Below, one piece after another: positions 1 through 8,049 of a stretch of DNA of 34,738 bases. Source of the stretch: Gammaproteobacteria bacterium. Lineage in GTDB: Bacteria > Pseudomonadota > Gammaproteobacteria > Enterobacterales > Aeromonadaceae. Made by a program: the position numbers and the translations under genes. Position 1 is the first letter of the stretch. Each line of letters begins with the position of its first letter. Under the pieces are notes generated by a model. It had not been told where the DNA came from and did no database searches. It saw nothing but the letters and a program-made list of their open reading frames with translations. The stretch lies in contig JAAEZO010000013.1 of assembly GCA_018222825.1 (NCBI GenBank), positions 1 to 34,738 of the forward strand. The letters run 5' to 3'.

Positions 1-47
1 ATGATAGTGTGGCAGCTGCCATGTGAAAGTAGGTCACTGCCAGGCAC
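1..47 (+). rRNA. rrf: 5S ribosomal RNA, 3' end (partial)
   Basis: The first 47 bases align with the last third of gammaproteobacterial 5S rRNA: a GATAGTGTGG block, a CATGTGAAAGTAGG block and the closing ACTGCCAGGCA, which pairs with the 5' TGCCTGG of the complete molecule. The 5' part lies outside the window. A tRNA-Asp on the same strand follows within about 30 bases, as in rRNA operons with a distal tRNA-Asp, so this is the end of an rRNA operon. The exact 3' end is set by analogy. Confidence 0.9.
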
Positions 48-77
48 CCAATTTAGTCCCGTACTATCAAGCTTTGC

Positions 78-154
78 GGAGTGGTAGTTCAGTTGGTTAG
101 AATACCGGCCTGTCACGCCGGGGGTCGCGGGTTCGAGTCCCGTCCACTCCGCCA
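78..154 (+). tRNA. tRNA-Asp (anticodon GTC)
   Basis: A 77-base tRNA. The acceptor stem GGAGTGG pairs with CCACTCC, followed by discriminator G and an encoded CCA at 152-154. The D-arm contains AGTTCAGTTGGTTAGAA, the anticodon loop is CTGTCAC with GTC at 112-114, and the T-arm contains GGTTCGAGTCC. It differs from E. coli tRNA-Asp at only a few paired positions. It sits downstream of the 5S rRNA on the same strand and is probably processed from the rRNA operon transcript. Confidence 0.97.
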
Positions 155-164
155 TTATTAGAGA

Positions 165-196
165 AGCCCTTAGCTTGTGAAAGCTAAGGGCTTTTT
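165..196 (+). terminator. Rho-independent terminator of the rRNA/tRNA-Asp operon
   Basis: A perfect 12-bp stem (AGCCCTTAGCTT at 165-176, AAGCTAAGGGCT at 181-192) with the tetraloop GTGA is followed by a run of T. It begins 11 bases after the tRNA CCA end and should end the rRNA operon transcript. Confidence 0.92.
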
Positions 197-247
197 ACTG
201 TCTGTCGTTCAGCAAACTCGTCTTTTCCCATGTTGTAAAACCACCTT

Positions 248-267
248 TCGTGACCAAATCGTGACCA
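248..267 (+). repeat. Tandem 9-bp direct repeat TCGTGACCA (11-bp period)
   Basis: TCGTGACCA occurs at 248-256 and again at 259-267, separated by AA. Direct repeats with one-helical-turn spacing are typical of arm-type binding sites for tyrosine integrases. The site is about 95 bases beyond the end of tRNA-Asp, where such a site could lie. The integrase interpretation is inference. Confidence 0.6.
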
Positions 268-382
268 TTTGGCGTCCCTTCACTATTTTGACCGTTATTC
301 AAAACAGCTCGTGTGGCTGCCCCGGAGAAAATCGGGAAGCACTATATTCGGTGAGCTACACTAGGTAATGATTTTCCTGCCT

Positions 383-402
383 TTATGGCCAGTTATGGTC
401 AG
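383..402 (+). repeat. Tandem 10-bp near-repeat TTATGGCCAG / TTATGGTCAG
   Basis: Two adjacent 10-base units at 383-392 and 393-402 differ at one base. Their core TGGTCA is the reverse complement of the TGACCA core in the repeat at 248-267, so the two repeat pairs face each other about 115 bases apart. This arrangement is consistent with a pair of integrase arm sites, but chance cannot be excluded. Confidence 0.5.
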
Positions 403-1025
403 TTTTTGTATATCAGCCGAATAAGTTGCTTAAAATATACCCGAGAAGGCTAATAAATGAGCGGGAACATCGAAGTTGTGTCACAGTCTACGAATTTCAT
501 CATAGCTATACGCTTTATCTATACACAGATCCTAAGGTTGTGCAGAGGTCGGTTGTATCCGTTGGGCTAGGGTACTTTCGGCCAGTTTCATATCGTGCTG
601 CTTTCCCCTGTGGCCGTCATCGTCCAAGAGATCCCTTTTGCATTAGTCAATAGACTTCACTTTACATCGTCTTTGCCTCGGTTTGAGGACTGGGCTCTAT
701 TTTCCCCCCAGAGGCACCTTGATTTGAGCATCATCCAAGGATTGCTAATCCCAATCGATCATACTTTATTCGTCTTTTATATCAGAATTCCTCGAATACC
801 CCGGTTTCATTTCACTCACCGGAAGCGGTGATAAGCAGAGGTACTATGAAATATCACTGAGGTATTTAAGACAGGCCATTGAACCCCCGTACGTAGAATC
901 AACAAAATAGCATTTATTGCATTGCGATCAGACCCCTTTGGGTTATGAAAGCCCAAATAGTCGGTTTACTTGGAGGCTAATGTAATTGTAATCGGGTTTG
1001 TATTAAGGTTTCGTATGGGTATAAT

Positions 1026-2543
1026 TTGGTAATTGCGTCAATATTTGACGTTTGCGTCGTGGGTAAATATACAAGGGAACAAGTATTGGCAAGGGAACTG
1101 CTTAAACTACCCAACTGGATTCGGCGTCTGTTTCATGCTTTTTTGCTGACATTATTGATGTGGGCAGTCTTGGTTGTTTCGCCTTTCGGCTTTGGCGAGC
1201 ACCTGGATAAGTATGTCCAGGATCTTATCAATACCCAAGCGGGGCACTGGATTTATCCTGATACCCGGCAGGATGAAGTGGTGGTATTGCTTCTGACGGA
1301 TGAGATAGTCGATGCCGTTCTGCGGGGACAATGGCCCGCGCCTTACTCTTTTCATGCTTCAATTCTGGATGATCTGCTTGTTCATCAACCACGCGCCCTG
1401 TTTATCGACTTTTATTGGATGAACCAGCTCAAGCCCGGCGCTAAAGAGCTGGTTGATGTGCTGAAAAACTACCGGGCAGCCGGGATTGAAGTATACCTTT
1501 CGGCACCGTCACTGGGATGGTTGAAGAATTTTTGGCCGGAGCTGGTCGGATTGGTAACTCCGGTATTACCTCAAATCGTTATGGATCCCATGGACTTCGT
1601 TGCGCGGGCCTATACACAGGGTAATAACGAGCTGCCATCGGCGGCTTTCGCGATCGTCAACGACTTGAATCATGAGCTCGAGAACACAGAATCTCGTGGA
1701 GATATGAATATCTTCTGGGGCACGAAAAATAATATTCGTAATCAGGCCTGGATGACACCAGATACAGCACAGGATTATAATTTTCTCGACAGCCTGTTGC
1801 GTGGTTTCACACAAGTCGAGACGCCAGTACCTTATTCAACAACCGTTTTTGTCCGGGATCTTATCAACCCGGTCGGCCGTACCGAAGATGAAGCCCTTGC
1901 CGAGCTGGATGATCACCTAAAAGACAGGGTCGTTGTTTACGGTGCCAGCCTGACCGGTATTCAGGATGTGGTATTTACTCCGACCCGGGAGATTCTTCCG
2001 GGCGCCTATTATCACGCCATGGCGCTGGACAATCTGCTGACCTGGGGGGAGCAGTTCAAGGCGGCTACTCCACGCTGGCCTGACGGTATGGAAGGGTTGT
2101 CGCTGCCATGGGTGCAGTTTTTTTTGCTGCTGCCTATTGCCTGTTTTGTGTGTTTTCGTAAAACAAACAACGAAGATTCCCTGCGTGAAGATAACGATTA
2201 CCTCCGTTATTCGACTTTCTTCGGACGGCTGTGTGGCTTTGCAGTCAGCCGGATCCGCCTCTCTTACCCGGCCCTTCGTTTTTGGCTGGCTATCTTATTC
2301 TATGTCGCCTTAGTGTGTTGGGTTCAGTTCAGCTTACTTGATTTATCGGTAGCAACCTGGGCGGGTTTCATCGAAATTTTTGGCGCGGGTATCGTCCTCG
2401 AGCGTCTTAGCCTAGTCGAACGCATCACCTCATTTCCAAAACGTCTATACCGATTCTATCAACCACCGGAAGGAGTACGCAGTGCAGAGAATAACAATAT
2501 TTCTGATGCTTTCACTGACAATACTGGCCGCACAGGCAAGTGA
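1026..2543 (+). CDS. CHASE2-type membrane sensor protein without an output domain
   Basis: A 505-aa protein. A basic N-terminus leads into one membrane segment (about residues 36-54), then about 300 residues predicted to be periplasmic, then further hydrophobic segments near residues 358-378 and 418-460 and a polar tail of about 45 residues. This is the topology of CHASE2 sensors, and motifs such as VVVLLLTDEIVD, PRALFIDFYWMN and VVVYGASLTGIQDVVFTP fit the family. CHASE2 proteins normally end in a cyclase, kinase or GGDEF domain; here nothing follows the last membrane segment, so a signal would have to pass through partners. The TTG at 1026 lacks a clear ribosome site. A TTG at 1086, preceded by AAGGGA at about 7 bases, is a better start and gives about 485 aa. 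The 3' end overlaps the next gene by about 60 bases, so the two are probably translationally coupled. CHASE2 assignment is by pattern only. Confidence 0.75.
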   Translation: MVIASIFDVCVVGKYTREQVLARELLKLPNWIRRLFHAFLLTLLMWAVLVVSPFGFGEHLDKYVQDLINTQAGHWIYPDTRQDEVVVLLLTDEIVDAVLRGQWPAPYSFHASILDDLLVHQPRALFIDFYWMNQLKPGAKELVDVLKNYRAAGIEVYLSAPSLGWLKNFWPELVGLVTPVLPQIVMDPMDFVARAYTQGNNELPSAAFAIVNDLNHELENTESRGDMNIFWGTKNNIRNQAWMTPDTAQDYNFLDSLLRGFTQVETPVPYSTTVFVRDLINPVGRTEDEALAELDDHLKDRVVVYGASLTGIQDVVFTPTREILPGAYYHAMALDNLLTWGEQFKAATPRWPDGMEGLSLPWVQFFLLLPIACFVCFRKTNNEDSLREDNDYLRYSTFFGRLCGFAVSRIRLSYPALRFWLAILFYVALVCWVQFSLLDLSVATWAGFIEIFGAGIVLERLSLVERITSFPKRLYRFYQPPEGVRSAENNNISDAFTDNTGRTGK

Positions 2544-2832
2544 TGTCATCAAGGTTACGGAATTCAGGAGGGCACAAATAAATCTGTTTGACCCTGTCAG
2601 CCTTGAGCGAGTGAAGAAGGTGGATGCCGGGACGCTTGCATTACCGTTGAATATACTCGAAGTAAAACCGAGTGGGCACTACGTTGTGGAGATTGAAAAT
2701 GAGCGCTATTCAATAAAAAAAAGAATGGTTCGTACAGATAGAACCTATGAATTGAACAGTTCCTGTAAAAATGTGCTGGCTGCCAATCTTGATGCTGCGA
2801 CACGTGGACTCGGCAATGGAGAATGCAAATGA
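2482..2832 (+). CDS. Small secreted protein of unknown function, in cassette with CHASE2 and M48 genes
   Basis: A 116-aa protein with a signal peptide (hydrophobic FLMLSLTILAAQA, probable cleavage after AQA near residue 19), so it should be periplasmic. It starts at a GTG preceded by the strong Shine-Dalgarno GGAAGGAG and lies partly inside the 3' end of the CHASE2 gene in another frame. The mature part of about 97 residues looks beta-rich, with alternating hydrophobic strands around HYVVEIENERYSI. Two cysteines near the C-terminus (SSCKN and GECK) could form a disulfide. I do not recognise the family. Tight overlap on both sides makes it the middle gene of a three-gene operon, possibly linking the sensor to the protease; that role is inference. 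Confidence 0.8.
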   Translation: MQRITIFLMLSLTILAAQASDVIKVTEFRRAQINLFDPVSLERVKKVDAGTLALPLNILEVKPSGHYVVEIENERYSIKKRMVRTDRTYELNSSCKNVLAANLDAATRGLGNGECK

Positions 2833-4352
2833 GACTGTTAACTTCAGCTCTTGTTGTCATTACCATGTTGCTGTCGGGATGTAGCTCTAGCGTACTGCCT
2901 AGTCGCCTGAATGCGGATAAAACGCTACTGTCTCAAACCGGCGAGCAGTATTCCAGCGGTCTGCTCGGCATAGGGGAGGAGCAGGATCGCTATCGTAATC
3001 AAAGTCTCGGGTTGGGACTGATCAGTCACCCTGCCGCAGAGACCTATATTAACGAGCAGTTGGAGAAACTGAAACAGGCCTCCGGTATTAGTGATCTTCC
3101 CGGCCGAGCCTATTTGTTCGCGGATACTGCTCTCGGTGCCAGAGCGAGTGCCGACGGCAACATTTATATTCCCTATGCCATGTTGAAGGATCTGGAAACC
3201 ACCGATGAGCTGGCAGCACTACTGGCTCACGAATTGGCTCACACCATACGTAACCATAACAGCAGCGATGTTTTCGTAAAATTCCAGAAAAAAGCGGTGG
3301 TGGCTGCGGCTCTGTTTGCCAATTTTAAAAGTAATGATACGGGAGTCATCCGCAGTGAAGATGAACGTCGAATAGAGAATGCATTTACGGCGTTGATGGT
3401 CTCGGATGGCTTTATTAATCCAGGATGGACGCGGAGGCAGGAAGAAGAAGCCGACAAGTTGGGACTGGATTTGATGATAGCAGCAGGTTACAACAGTGAG
3501 GCCATGTTTACCCTGCTGGACAAGTTGACTTCCTGGGAGGAAATGAACAAGCAGCGGCAGTCCAGTGATAACGAACTTGTTAAAAATGCCTTGGCATCCG
3601 TCAATTTGAATGCCGAAAGTATTCCCTTCGGCGAGACTGTGAGTGGAGTACTTGAAAAATCCGCCGGCAAGATGGATTCCTTGTTGAGTCGTTTCAACAA
3701 GGATCATGACTCGGCCGAGGATCGTTATAACATGCTGCTTGACTACGCCGACAAACACTACCCCGATGTTTCCAGTCCTGTTCAGGAGCGTCGTCACTGG
3801 CAAAAAATCAGTAAAAGTCGACAAACAGACAATATATGGCGTGGTTTGCAGCATATCGTTGATGCCAGAGAATCCATGGCCAGGGGAGAGCTGGCATCTG
3901 GCGAACTCAGTATTCGGGGCGCCGTCAATGTGCATACCCGGCACCAGAACTTTGTCAGACAATCCTACTATGAGCTACGTTCTGCTCAGGGTAAAACATC
4001 CAGCATGGAGCAAAACCTGCAACTTGGTTTGAAGGGGGAATATCCCTCCTTGATGATGCATGTTGAGAAGACTCGATTATTGACGGACAAGGGTGATAGC
4101 AACAATCAGCGGCAGGTTTTGTCACTACTCGACATATTTGATGGCTATGGTCGGCCGCCCAGTTATTACCATAAGGTTATTGCTCTGGCCGAAGGCGCAG
4201 GCCTGAGCGCCAAGGTGACGACACTCCTGGCCGACTGCTTTGCACGCTATGCAGGAGAAGGAATCAGCTGTACCGACGAAAGCAAGGAAAAAGAGGAAAA
4301 TACTGACCTTTCATACGGTAATTTCATAAGCGGGCTTTTTAACAAGGAATAA
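2829..4352 (+). CDS. M48-family metalloprotease, lipoprotein
   Basis: A 507-aa protein. The signal peptide ends in the lipobox LLSGC (Cys18), so the mature protein is a lipoprotein. Zinc-protease motifs are intact: HELAH at about 134-138 (two His ligands and the catalytic Glu) and QEEEADKLGLD about 70 residues later, the usual M48 third ligand. The segment between them is longer than in compact M48 enzymes and contains a hydrophobic stretch (VVAAALFANF). The C-terminal half is helical and of unknown role. The ATG at 2829 overlaps the upstream stop as ATGA and has GGAGAA before it; an ATG at 2823 is also in frame. Relatives such as BepA and LoiP act in outer-membrane quality control, but the substrate here is unknown. 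Confidence 0.9.
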   Translation: MRLLTSALVVITMLLSGCSSSVLPSRLNADKTLLSQTGEQYSSGLLGIGEEQDRYRNQSLGLGLISHPAAETYINEQLEKLKQASGISDLPGRAYLFADTALGARASADGNIYIPYAMLKDLETTDELAALLAHELAHTIRNHNSSDVFVKFQKKAVVAAALFANFKSNDTGVIRSEDERRIENAFTALMVSDGFINPGWTRRQEEEADKLGLDLMIAAGYNSEAMFTLLDKLTSWEEMNKQRQSSDNELVKNALASVNLNAESIPFGETVSGVLEKSAGKMDSLLSRFNKDHDSAEDRYNMLLDYADKHYPDVSSPVQERRHWQKISKSRQTDNIWRGLQHIVDARESMARGELASGELSIRGAVNVHTRHQNFVRQSYYELRSAQGKTSSMEQNLQLGLKGEYPSLMMHVEKTRLLTDKGDSNNQRQVLSLLDIFDGYGRPPSYYHKVIALAEGAGLSAKVTTLLADCFARYAGEGISCTDESKEKEENTDLSYGNFISGLFNKE

Positions 4353-4641
4353 CGTAAATTTGCCTTCCGGGTGACGTTAACTCACGGCTGCTGATAGTGC
4401 GACAGAGTTCAGGCCGAGAACAGATTTCCGTGGGCCAGGTCATTTGCCCGTACAGGTGCGGATAATTTGCTCTGGCCTTTGTCTCGAATGGCGTTGCCTG
4501 GGGATCGGTTATTTAATTTTCTTGCCGGTTGAATGGACGAAAGGTATGTCACTCCATTTAACCAGGCCGTTTCGGTGCTTAGCGGCTGCACAGCATCATT
4601 AAAATTCCGTACAATGCTCGCCTTATTACAAAGGGGGCGCT
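4353..4641. other. Intergenic region with a candidate promoter for the PAP2 gene
   Basis: 289 bases without a convincing gene; a 60-codon frame on the minus strand (4409-4591) has no ribosome site or recognisable product. No hairpin with a T run follows the M48 gene. Near the right end, TGCACA (4587-4592), 17 bases, then TACAAT (4610-4615) form a plausible sigma-70 promoter for the downstream gene, which has the ribosome site AAGGGGG before its ATG. Confidence 0.45.
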
Positions 4642-5340
4642 ATGCCGATTCAATACAATAAACTGGTGTTCTGGAACCTGGTGGCAATAGCCGTGCTGGG
4701 CAGCTGGTTCTGGCTGCCGAATCATGGTTTCTGGTTCGATATCGATAAAGCCATTTTTTATTATTTTAACCACAAGATTGGCGCGAGTGATGATTGGGTC
4801 ACGGCCGTTGCCATTGCCAATAATCGAGCCTTTGATGGAGTGGCCCTGCTGGCGATGGGCGTGGTCTACTACAGCTATTATCGAGCAGCCAGCAAGGAGC
4901 AAAAGCGCCAGCTGTTGATTATCGGTTTGATGATGCTGCTGACGGCGATTGGTCTCAACCAGCTGGGCCGAGCCATTCCGGTAGAAAGACCGAGCCCGAC
5001 TCTGACCTTTGATAATGTTTATCGTCTGACCGAGTTGGCCAGTTTCAAGACCAAAGACGCTTCCGGAGACAGTTTTCCCGGTGATCACGGCCTGATGCTG
5101 ATGATCTTTACCGCCTTTGTCTGGCGCTTTCTGTCCTGGAAGGCGGGGCTCTGGGGCTGTGTCTTTGTGGTCGTTTTCTCCGCACCTCGGGTCATGGGCG
5201 GTGCACACTGGTGGAGCGATATTTATGTGGGCGCTTTTTCGGTAGCCTGTTTTGGCATGGCCTGGCTGATGCACACCGGTGTGTTTGATATGGTGCTTGG
5301 CTGGTTGGATCGTCATCTGCCCCGTTTCAGTCGAGGCTGA
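4642..5340 (+). CDS. PAP2-family membrane phosphatase
   Basis: A 232-aa membrane protein with the three PAP2 signature blocks: GRAIPVERPSP (block 1, with the invariant RP), SFPGDHG (block 2, with the catalytic His) and PRVMGGAHWWSD (block 3, Arg, His and Asp). Block 2 reads PGDH rather than the common PSGH. To my recollection this variant also occurs in LpxT-like lipid A phosphotransferases, which use undecaprenyl pyrophosphate. About five hydrophobic segments fit an inner-membrane enzyme with a periplasmic active site. Likely substrates are undecaprenyl pyrophosphate or lipid phosphates; the exact one cannot be told. It converges on the LysR gene with only 9 bases between the stops. Confidence 0.88.
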   Translation: MPIQYNKLVFWNLVAIAVLGSWFWLPNHGFWFDIDKAIFYYFNHKIGASDDWVTAVAIANNRAFDGVALLAMGVVYYSYYRAASKEQKRQLLIIGLMMLLTAIGLNQLGRAIPVERPSPTLTFDNVYRLTELASFKTKDASGDSFPGDHGLMLMIFTAFVWRFLSWKAGLWGCVFVVVFSAPRVMGGAHWWSDIYVGAFSVACFGMAWLMHTGVFDMVLGWLDRHLPRFSRG

Positions 5341-5349
5341 TCCGAGCCG

Positions 5350-6252
5350 CTATTTACCCTGAGCGAACAGGGCCGGGATCTGGCGAATCAACCAGCTCTT
5401 GGCCTTGCCCATCGCATTTCTTCGCCAGGCCAGTACTACGTCGGTCGTCTCTCGGTTGCTTCCTGCCACTTCCTTTAATTCTCCCCGTTCCAGCATATCG
5501 CCCAGCCAGTGTTGTGGCACCGATGAAATGCCGAGCCCGGCTTTCAGGGCAATAATCTTGTCCTGCATGGTATCAACGGTCAGCCGCGACTGTTTGTCGA
5601 ATAATTTGAAAGTCAACGGTGGCTTGAAACGGGCGCTGTCTGCGACGGCGATGGCTCGGTAACGGCTGAGTACCTCTTCGGTCAGTGGCCCTGTTTCCTG
5701 ATGAATCGGGTGCTGTGGATGAGCCACGTAAATGAAGGTTTCCCGGTACAGAAACTGGGTTTTGATGCCGGGGCTGGCGATGGCATCTTTGCGCAGGGGC
5801 GTAATGGCCATATCGGCCCGCTCGGTTTCCAATGCTTCCCAGGTGCCGGCCAGCACTTCGTGGGCCAGCTTGATATCGGTGTCTGTCTGTTGTGACAAGG
5901 CGTCCAGCGCGGGGAACAGCAGCTGGCTGGGCATGATGGCGTCGATGGCCAGAGTGAGTTGGGTTTCCCAGCCCAGTTCCAGCGAACGGGCATCTTCCAC
6001 CAGGCGGCTTGCTGCCAGCAGCAGCTGCCGCCCCCGTTCCAGCACGAGCCGGCCAACCGGGGTAAATTGGGTTTTGTGTCCGGAGCGATCGAATAGCGCC
6101 AGATCGAGCTCATCTTCCAGTTTCTGCATGGTATAGCTGAGTGCCGAAGGCACCTTGCCCAATTCATCGGCGGCGGCGGCAAAACTGCCTCGGCGCTCAA
6201 TGGCGTCGAGCACGCGCAGTGCCTCCAGAGTCAGGGCTTTTTCTCTCGACAT
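5350..6252 (-). CDS. LysR-family transcriptional regulator
   Basis: A 300-aa protein. The N-terminal winged helix-turn-helix spans residues 5-65 (FAAAADELGKVPSALSYTMQKLE), followed by a periplasmic-binding-like effector domain. Length and layout are standard for the family. I chose the ATG at 6252 (MSREKAL) because the frame upstream of it encodes nothing LysR-like and overlaps the intergenic region. The AEC transporter gene lies 70 bases upstream on the same strand, so the two may be cotranscribed. This is unusual, since LysR genes are more often divergent from their targets. The effector is unknown. Confidence 0.9.
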   Translation of the reverse strand: MSREKALTLEALRVLDAIERRGSFAAAADELGKVPSALSYTMQKLEDELDLALFDRSGHKTQFTPVGRLVLERGRQLLLAASRLVEDARSLELGWETQLTLAIDAIMPSQLLFPALDALSQQTDTDIKLAHEVLAGTWEALETERADMAITPLRKDAIASPGIKTQFLYRETFIYVAHPQHPIHQETGPLTEEVLSRYRAIAVADSARFKPPLTFKLFDKQSRLTVDTMQDKIIALKAGLGISSVPQHWLGDMLERGELKEVAGSNRETTDVVLAWRRNAMGKAKSWLIRQIPALFAQGK

Positions 6253-6322
6253 GATATTTGGCTCTACCTGTGTGATTACAGCAACCATAACCCAGTCGGA
6301 ATCGTGTTGCATGCGGTCGTGC

Positions 6323-7279
6323 TTAAAACCAGCCGATCCCCTTCAGCAGGGCGGCACCGAGGCTGGTGCTCAGCAATGAGCCTAGGGTGGTAACCGCAAT
6401 AATATTGGCGGCCAGCACGGCATTCCCACCCATGGCACGCACCATGACGTAGCTGGCGGCGGCGGTGGGCGAAGCGTTGATAAGAAACAGAATGGCCAGT
6501 TCAAAATCACGAAAACCGACCAGATAGCCGCCCAAGGTAATCAGTGCAGGAATCGCCAGTAACCGCAGCAGGGTAACGGCAGGCAGCAGCCTGTTTTCTG
6601 CGTTGCCACCCTTCAGACTCAAACTGGCGCCGGTGCAGAGTAATGCCAAAGGCAGCGTCATTTGTGCCAGGTACTGGCCGGTTTTCATCAGCGCATCCGG
6701 CACCGTCCAATCGCCGGCGGCAAAGGGCAGGGCGGCGACAATACCGAGAATCAGTGGATTTTTGACAATCCCCTTGAGTACCTTTTTTACCGGCAGGCTT
6801 CCGTCCTGGTTCAGGCTGCGGTTCAGCGTGATCACGGCCAGAATATTGAACAGTATGGTCAGGCAGGCCACGTACATGGCTGCCGCTGCGACTCCCTGGC
6901 TGCCGTAGGCATTATTGACGTAGGCGAGACCGACTATGCCCATGTTGGCACGAAAGGCGCCCTGCACCAGAATACCGCGCACGCGTTTGTCGGGCGTCAT
7001 GCGAATGGCCAGCCACTCCAGCAATACAAAGGCCAGCAGAGTTGCGGCAATACCATAAAAAATGAGCGAAGGACTGGCCATTTGGCTGAAGTCGGTTTGA
7101 GCGATACTGGTAAACAGCAACATCGGCAGGGCGATATTGAATACCAGCTTGCTGGCTCCGTCGATAAAGCCTTCATTCATCATCTGGCTTCGGCGCAGGC
7201 CAATACCCAGTAACAGTAACAGGCAGATAGGGCCGGTAATGGAAATAGAAAACAGGACGCTGTTAATAAGCTGGTTCAT
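6323..7279 (-). CDS. AEC-family (auxin efflux carrier-like) permease
   Basis: A 318-aa polytopic inner-membrane protein with about ten hydrophobic segments arranged as two five-helix halves, the AEC/MdcF family layout. Supporting stretches are KLVFNIALPMLLFTSIAQ, ALLCTGASLSLKG and LINASPTAAASYVMVRAMGG, the last matching the conserved (S/P)TAA region of the C-terminal half. Bacterial members carry malonate, malate and other carboxylates, but the substrate cannot be read from sequence. It is first in a probable two-gene unit with the LysR regulator. Confidence 0.9.
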   Translation of the reverse strand: MNQLINSVLFSISITGPICLLLLLGIGLRRSQMMNEGFIDGASKLVFNIALPMLLFTSIAQTDFSQMASPSLIFYGIAATLLAFVLLEWLAIRMTPDKRVRGILVQGAFRANMGIVGLAYVNNAYGSQGVAAAAMYVACLTILFNILAVITLNRSLNQDGSLPVKKVLKGIVKNPLILGIVAALPFAAGDWTVPDALMKTGQYLAQMTLPLALLCTGASLSLKGGNAENRLLPAVTLLRLLAIPALITLGGYLVGFRDFELAILFLINASPTAAASYVMVRAMGGNAVLAANIIAVTTLGSLLSTSLGAALLKGIGWF

Positions 7280-7361
7280 TCAGTCTGGAATTAGGGGCTG
7301 GGGAGAATCAGCATGCCTCGGGCAGCGATGATGAGCAATAGCGGTATTAACTTCGTTTTCC

Positions 7362-7406
7362 CATAAATAGAAAAAGGCGCATCAACGGCGCCTTTTTCTA
7401 TTTATG
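7362..7406. terminator. Long symmetrical terminator after rnk
   Basis: A perfect 19-bp inverted repeat: CATAAATAGAAAAAGGCGC (7362-7380) and its complement at 7388-7406, with a 7-base loop. The GC core flanked by A5 and T5 makes it a terminator that works in either direction. The rnk stop codon (7402-7404) lies inside it, so it ends rnk transcription and insulates the AEC gene beyond. Confidence 0.92.
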
Positions 7407-7809
7407 ACTGGTAATCGCCAGCACGCTCCGGCTGGTAATCGATGGCCGTAATGGTGACCTGCAGCGTCTTGCCGCTAGGCCCGGGCCATTCGATGCTTTG
7501 GCCAATCTCCAGACCGAGCAGGGCCGCGCCGATGGGCGCCAATACCGAGATTTTTTCTTTGGAACCATCCATATCCCGTGGGTAGCACAGTGTCTTGGTA
7601 AAGGAGTCTTTGCTGCCGGCCATGGTAAAGGTAATGATGGAATTCATGGTCACGATATTGTCGGGAACCTCGGTGGGCGGCACGACTTTGGCCCGATCGA
7701 GTTCATTTTCCAACCGTCTGACAGCCTCCGAGTCGGGCTGCTTTTCAAGCAAGGCCTCGAGCCGGGCCAGATCTAAAGTAGATACAGTAATAGGTGGCAA
7801 CTGGGCCAT
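7402..7809 (-). CDS. rnk: Nucleoside diphosphate kinase regulator Rnk (GreA/GreB-like)
   Basis: A 135-aa protein, matching the roughly 136 aa of E. coli Rnk. An N-terminal helical hairpin (LDLARLEALLEKQPDSEAVR...ELDRAKVV) precedes the FKBP-like GreA/GreB C-terminal domain (VTMNSIITF, YPRDMDGSKEKISVLAPIGAALLGL). The coiled coil is shorter than in GreA, as in Rnk, which binds RNA polymerase near the secondary channel. The ATG at 7809 has the ribosome site GGAGGT; a start four codons upstream would overlap that site. It stands alone with its own terminator. Confidence 0.95.
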   Translation of the reverse strand: MAQLPPITVSTLDLARLEALLEKQPDSEAVRRLENELDRAKVVPPTEVPDNIVTMNSIITFTMAGSKDSFTKTLCYPRDMDGSKEKISVLAPIGAALLGLEIGQSIEWPGPSGKTLQVTITAIDYQPERAGDYQS

Positions 7810-7963
7810 ATAAACCTCCATAAAAAAGCAGGCAACGCCAAAAGCGCTGCCTGAACCCGATCATTAAGATATACCGCAAGCCGGACACTTTAGCCAGCGG
7901 CGGTGCGGGCTATTTTCAGCAGATATGAAAAAGTTCCCGACTTTGTTAAAAACGGACCTTAGT

Positions 7964-7977
7964 TTGCGTTAAATCAA
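7964..7977 (+). promoter_or_regulatory. Candidate FNR/CRP-type site upstream of ompW
   Basis: TTGCG-TTAA-ATCAA fits the FNR dyad TTGAT-N4-ATCAA at 8 of 10 positions, with the right half perfect. It lies 73 bases before the ompW start. FNR control of ompW is known in E. coli, which supports the reading, but I cannot place the -10 element with confidence. Confidence 0.45.
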
Positions 7978-8049
7978 AAAAGTTCCGCACCGAATACGGC
8001 AGACTGGTCCCAGTTGAAACTTTCAAGCATAAATATTTAAGGACTGAAT

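Larger units (their letters stand above)
197..1025. other. A+T-rich stretch without a credible gene; possible decayed integration site
   Basis: About 830 bases with no ORF that resembles a protein. The short open frames at 177-368, 426-653 and 595-831 have no ribosome binding sites and compositions unlike coding sequence. The stretch contains two pairs of short tandem repeats (248-267 and 383-402), described separately. It is visibly more A+T-rich than the genes after 4640, as is the cassette that follows. I read it as a remnant of past insertion downstream of the tRNA gene, but no recognisable integrase coding sequence survives. Confidence 0.5.

Noticed and set aside
177-831. Short plus-strand reading frames (177-368, 426-653, 595-831)
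   Set aside because: The first begins inside the rRNA operon terminator. None has a ribosome site or protein-like composition, and the second and third overlap in different frames.
4409-4591. 60-codon minus-strand frame between the M48 and PAP2 genes
   Set aside because: No ribosome site, no recognisable family, and it covers the predicted promoter of the PAP2 gene.
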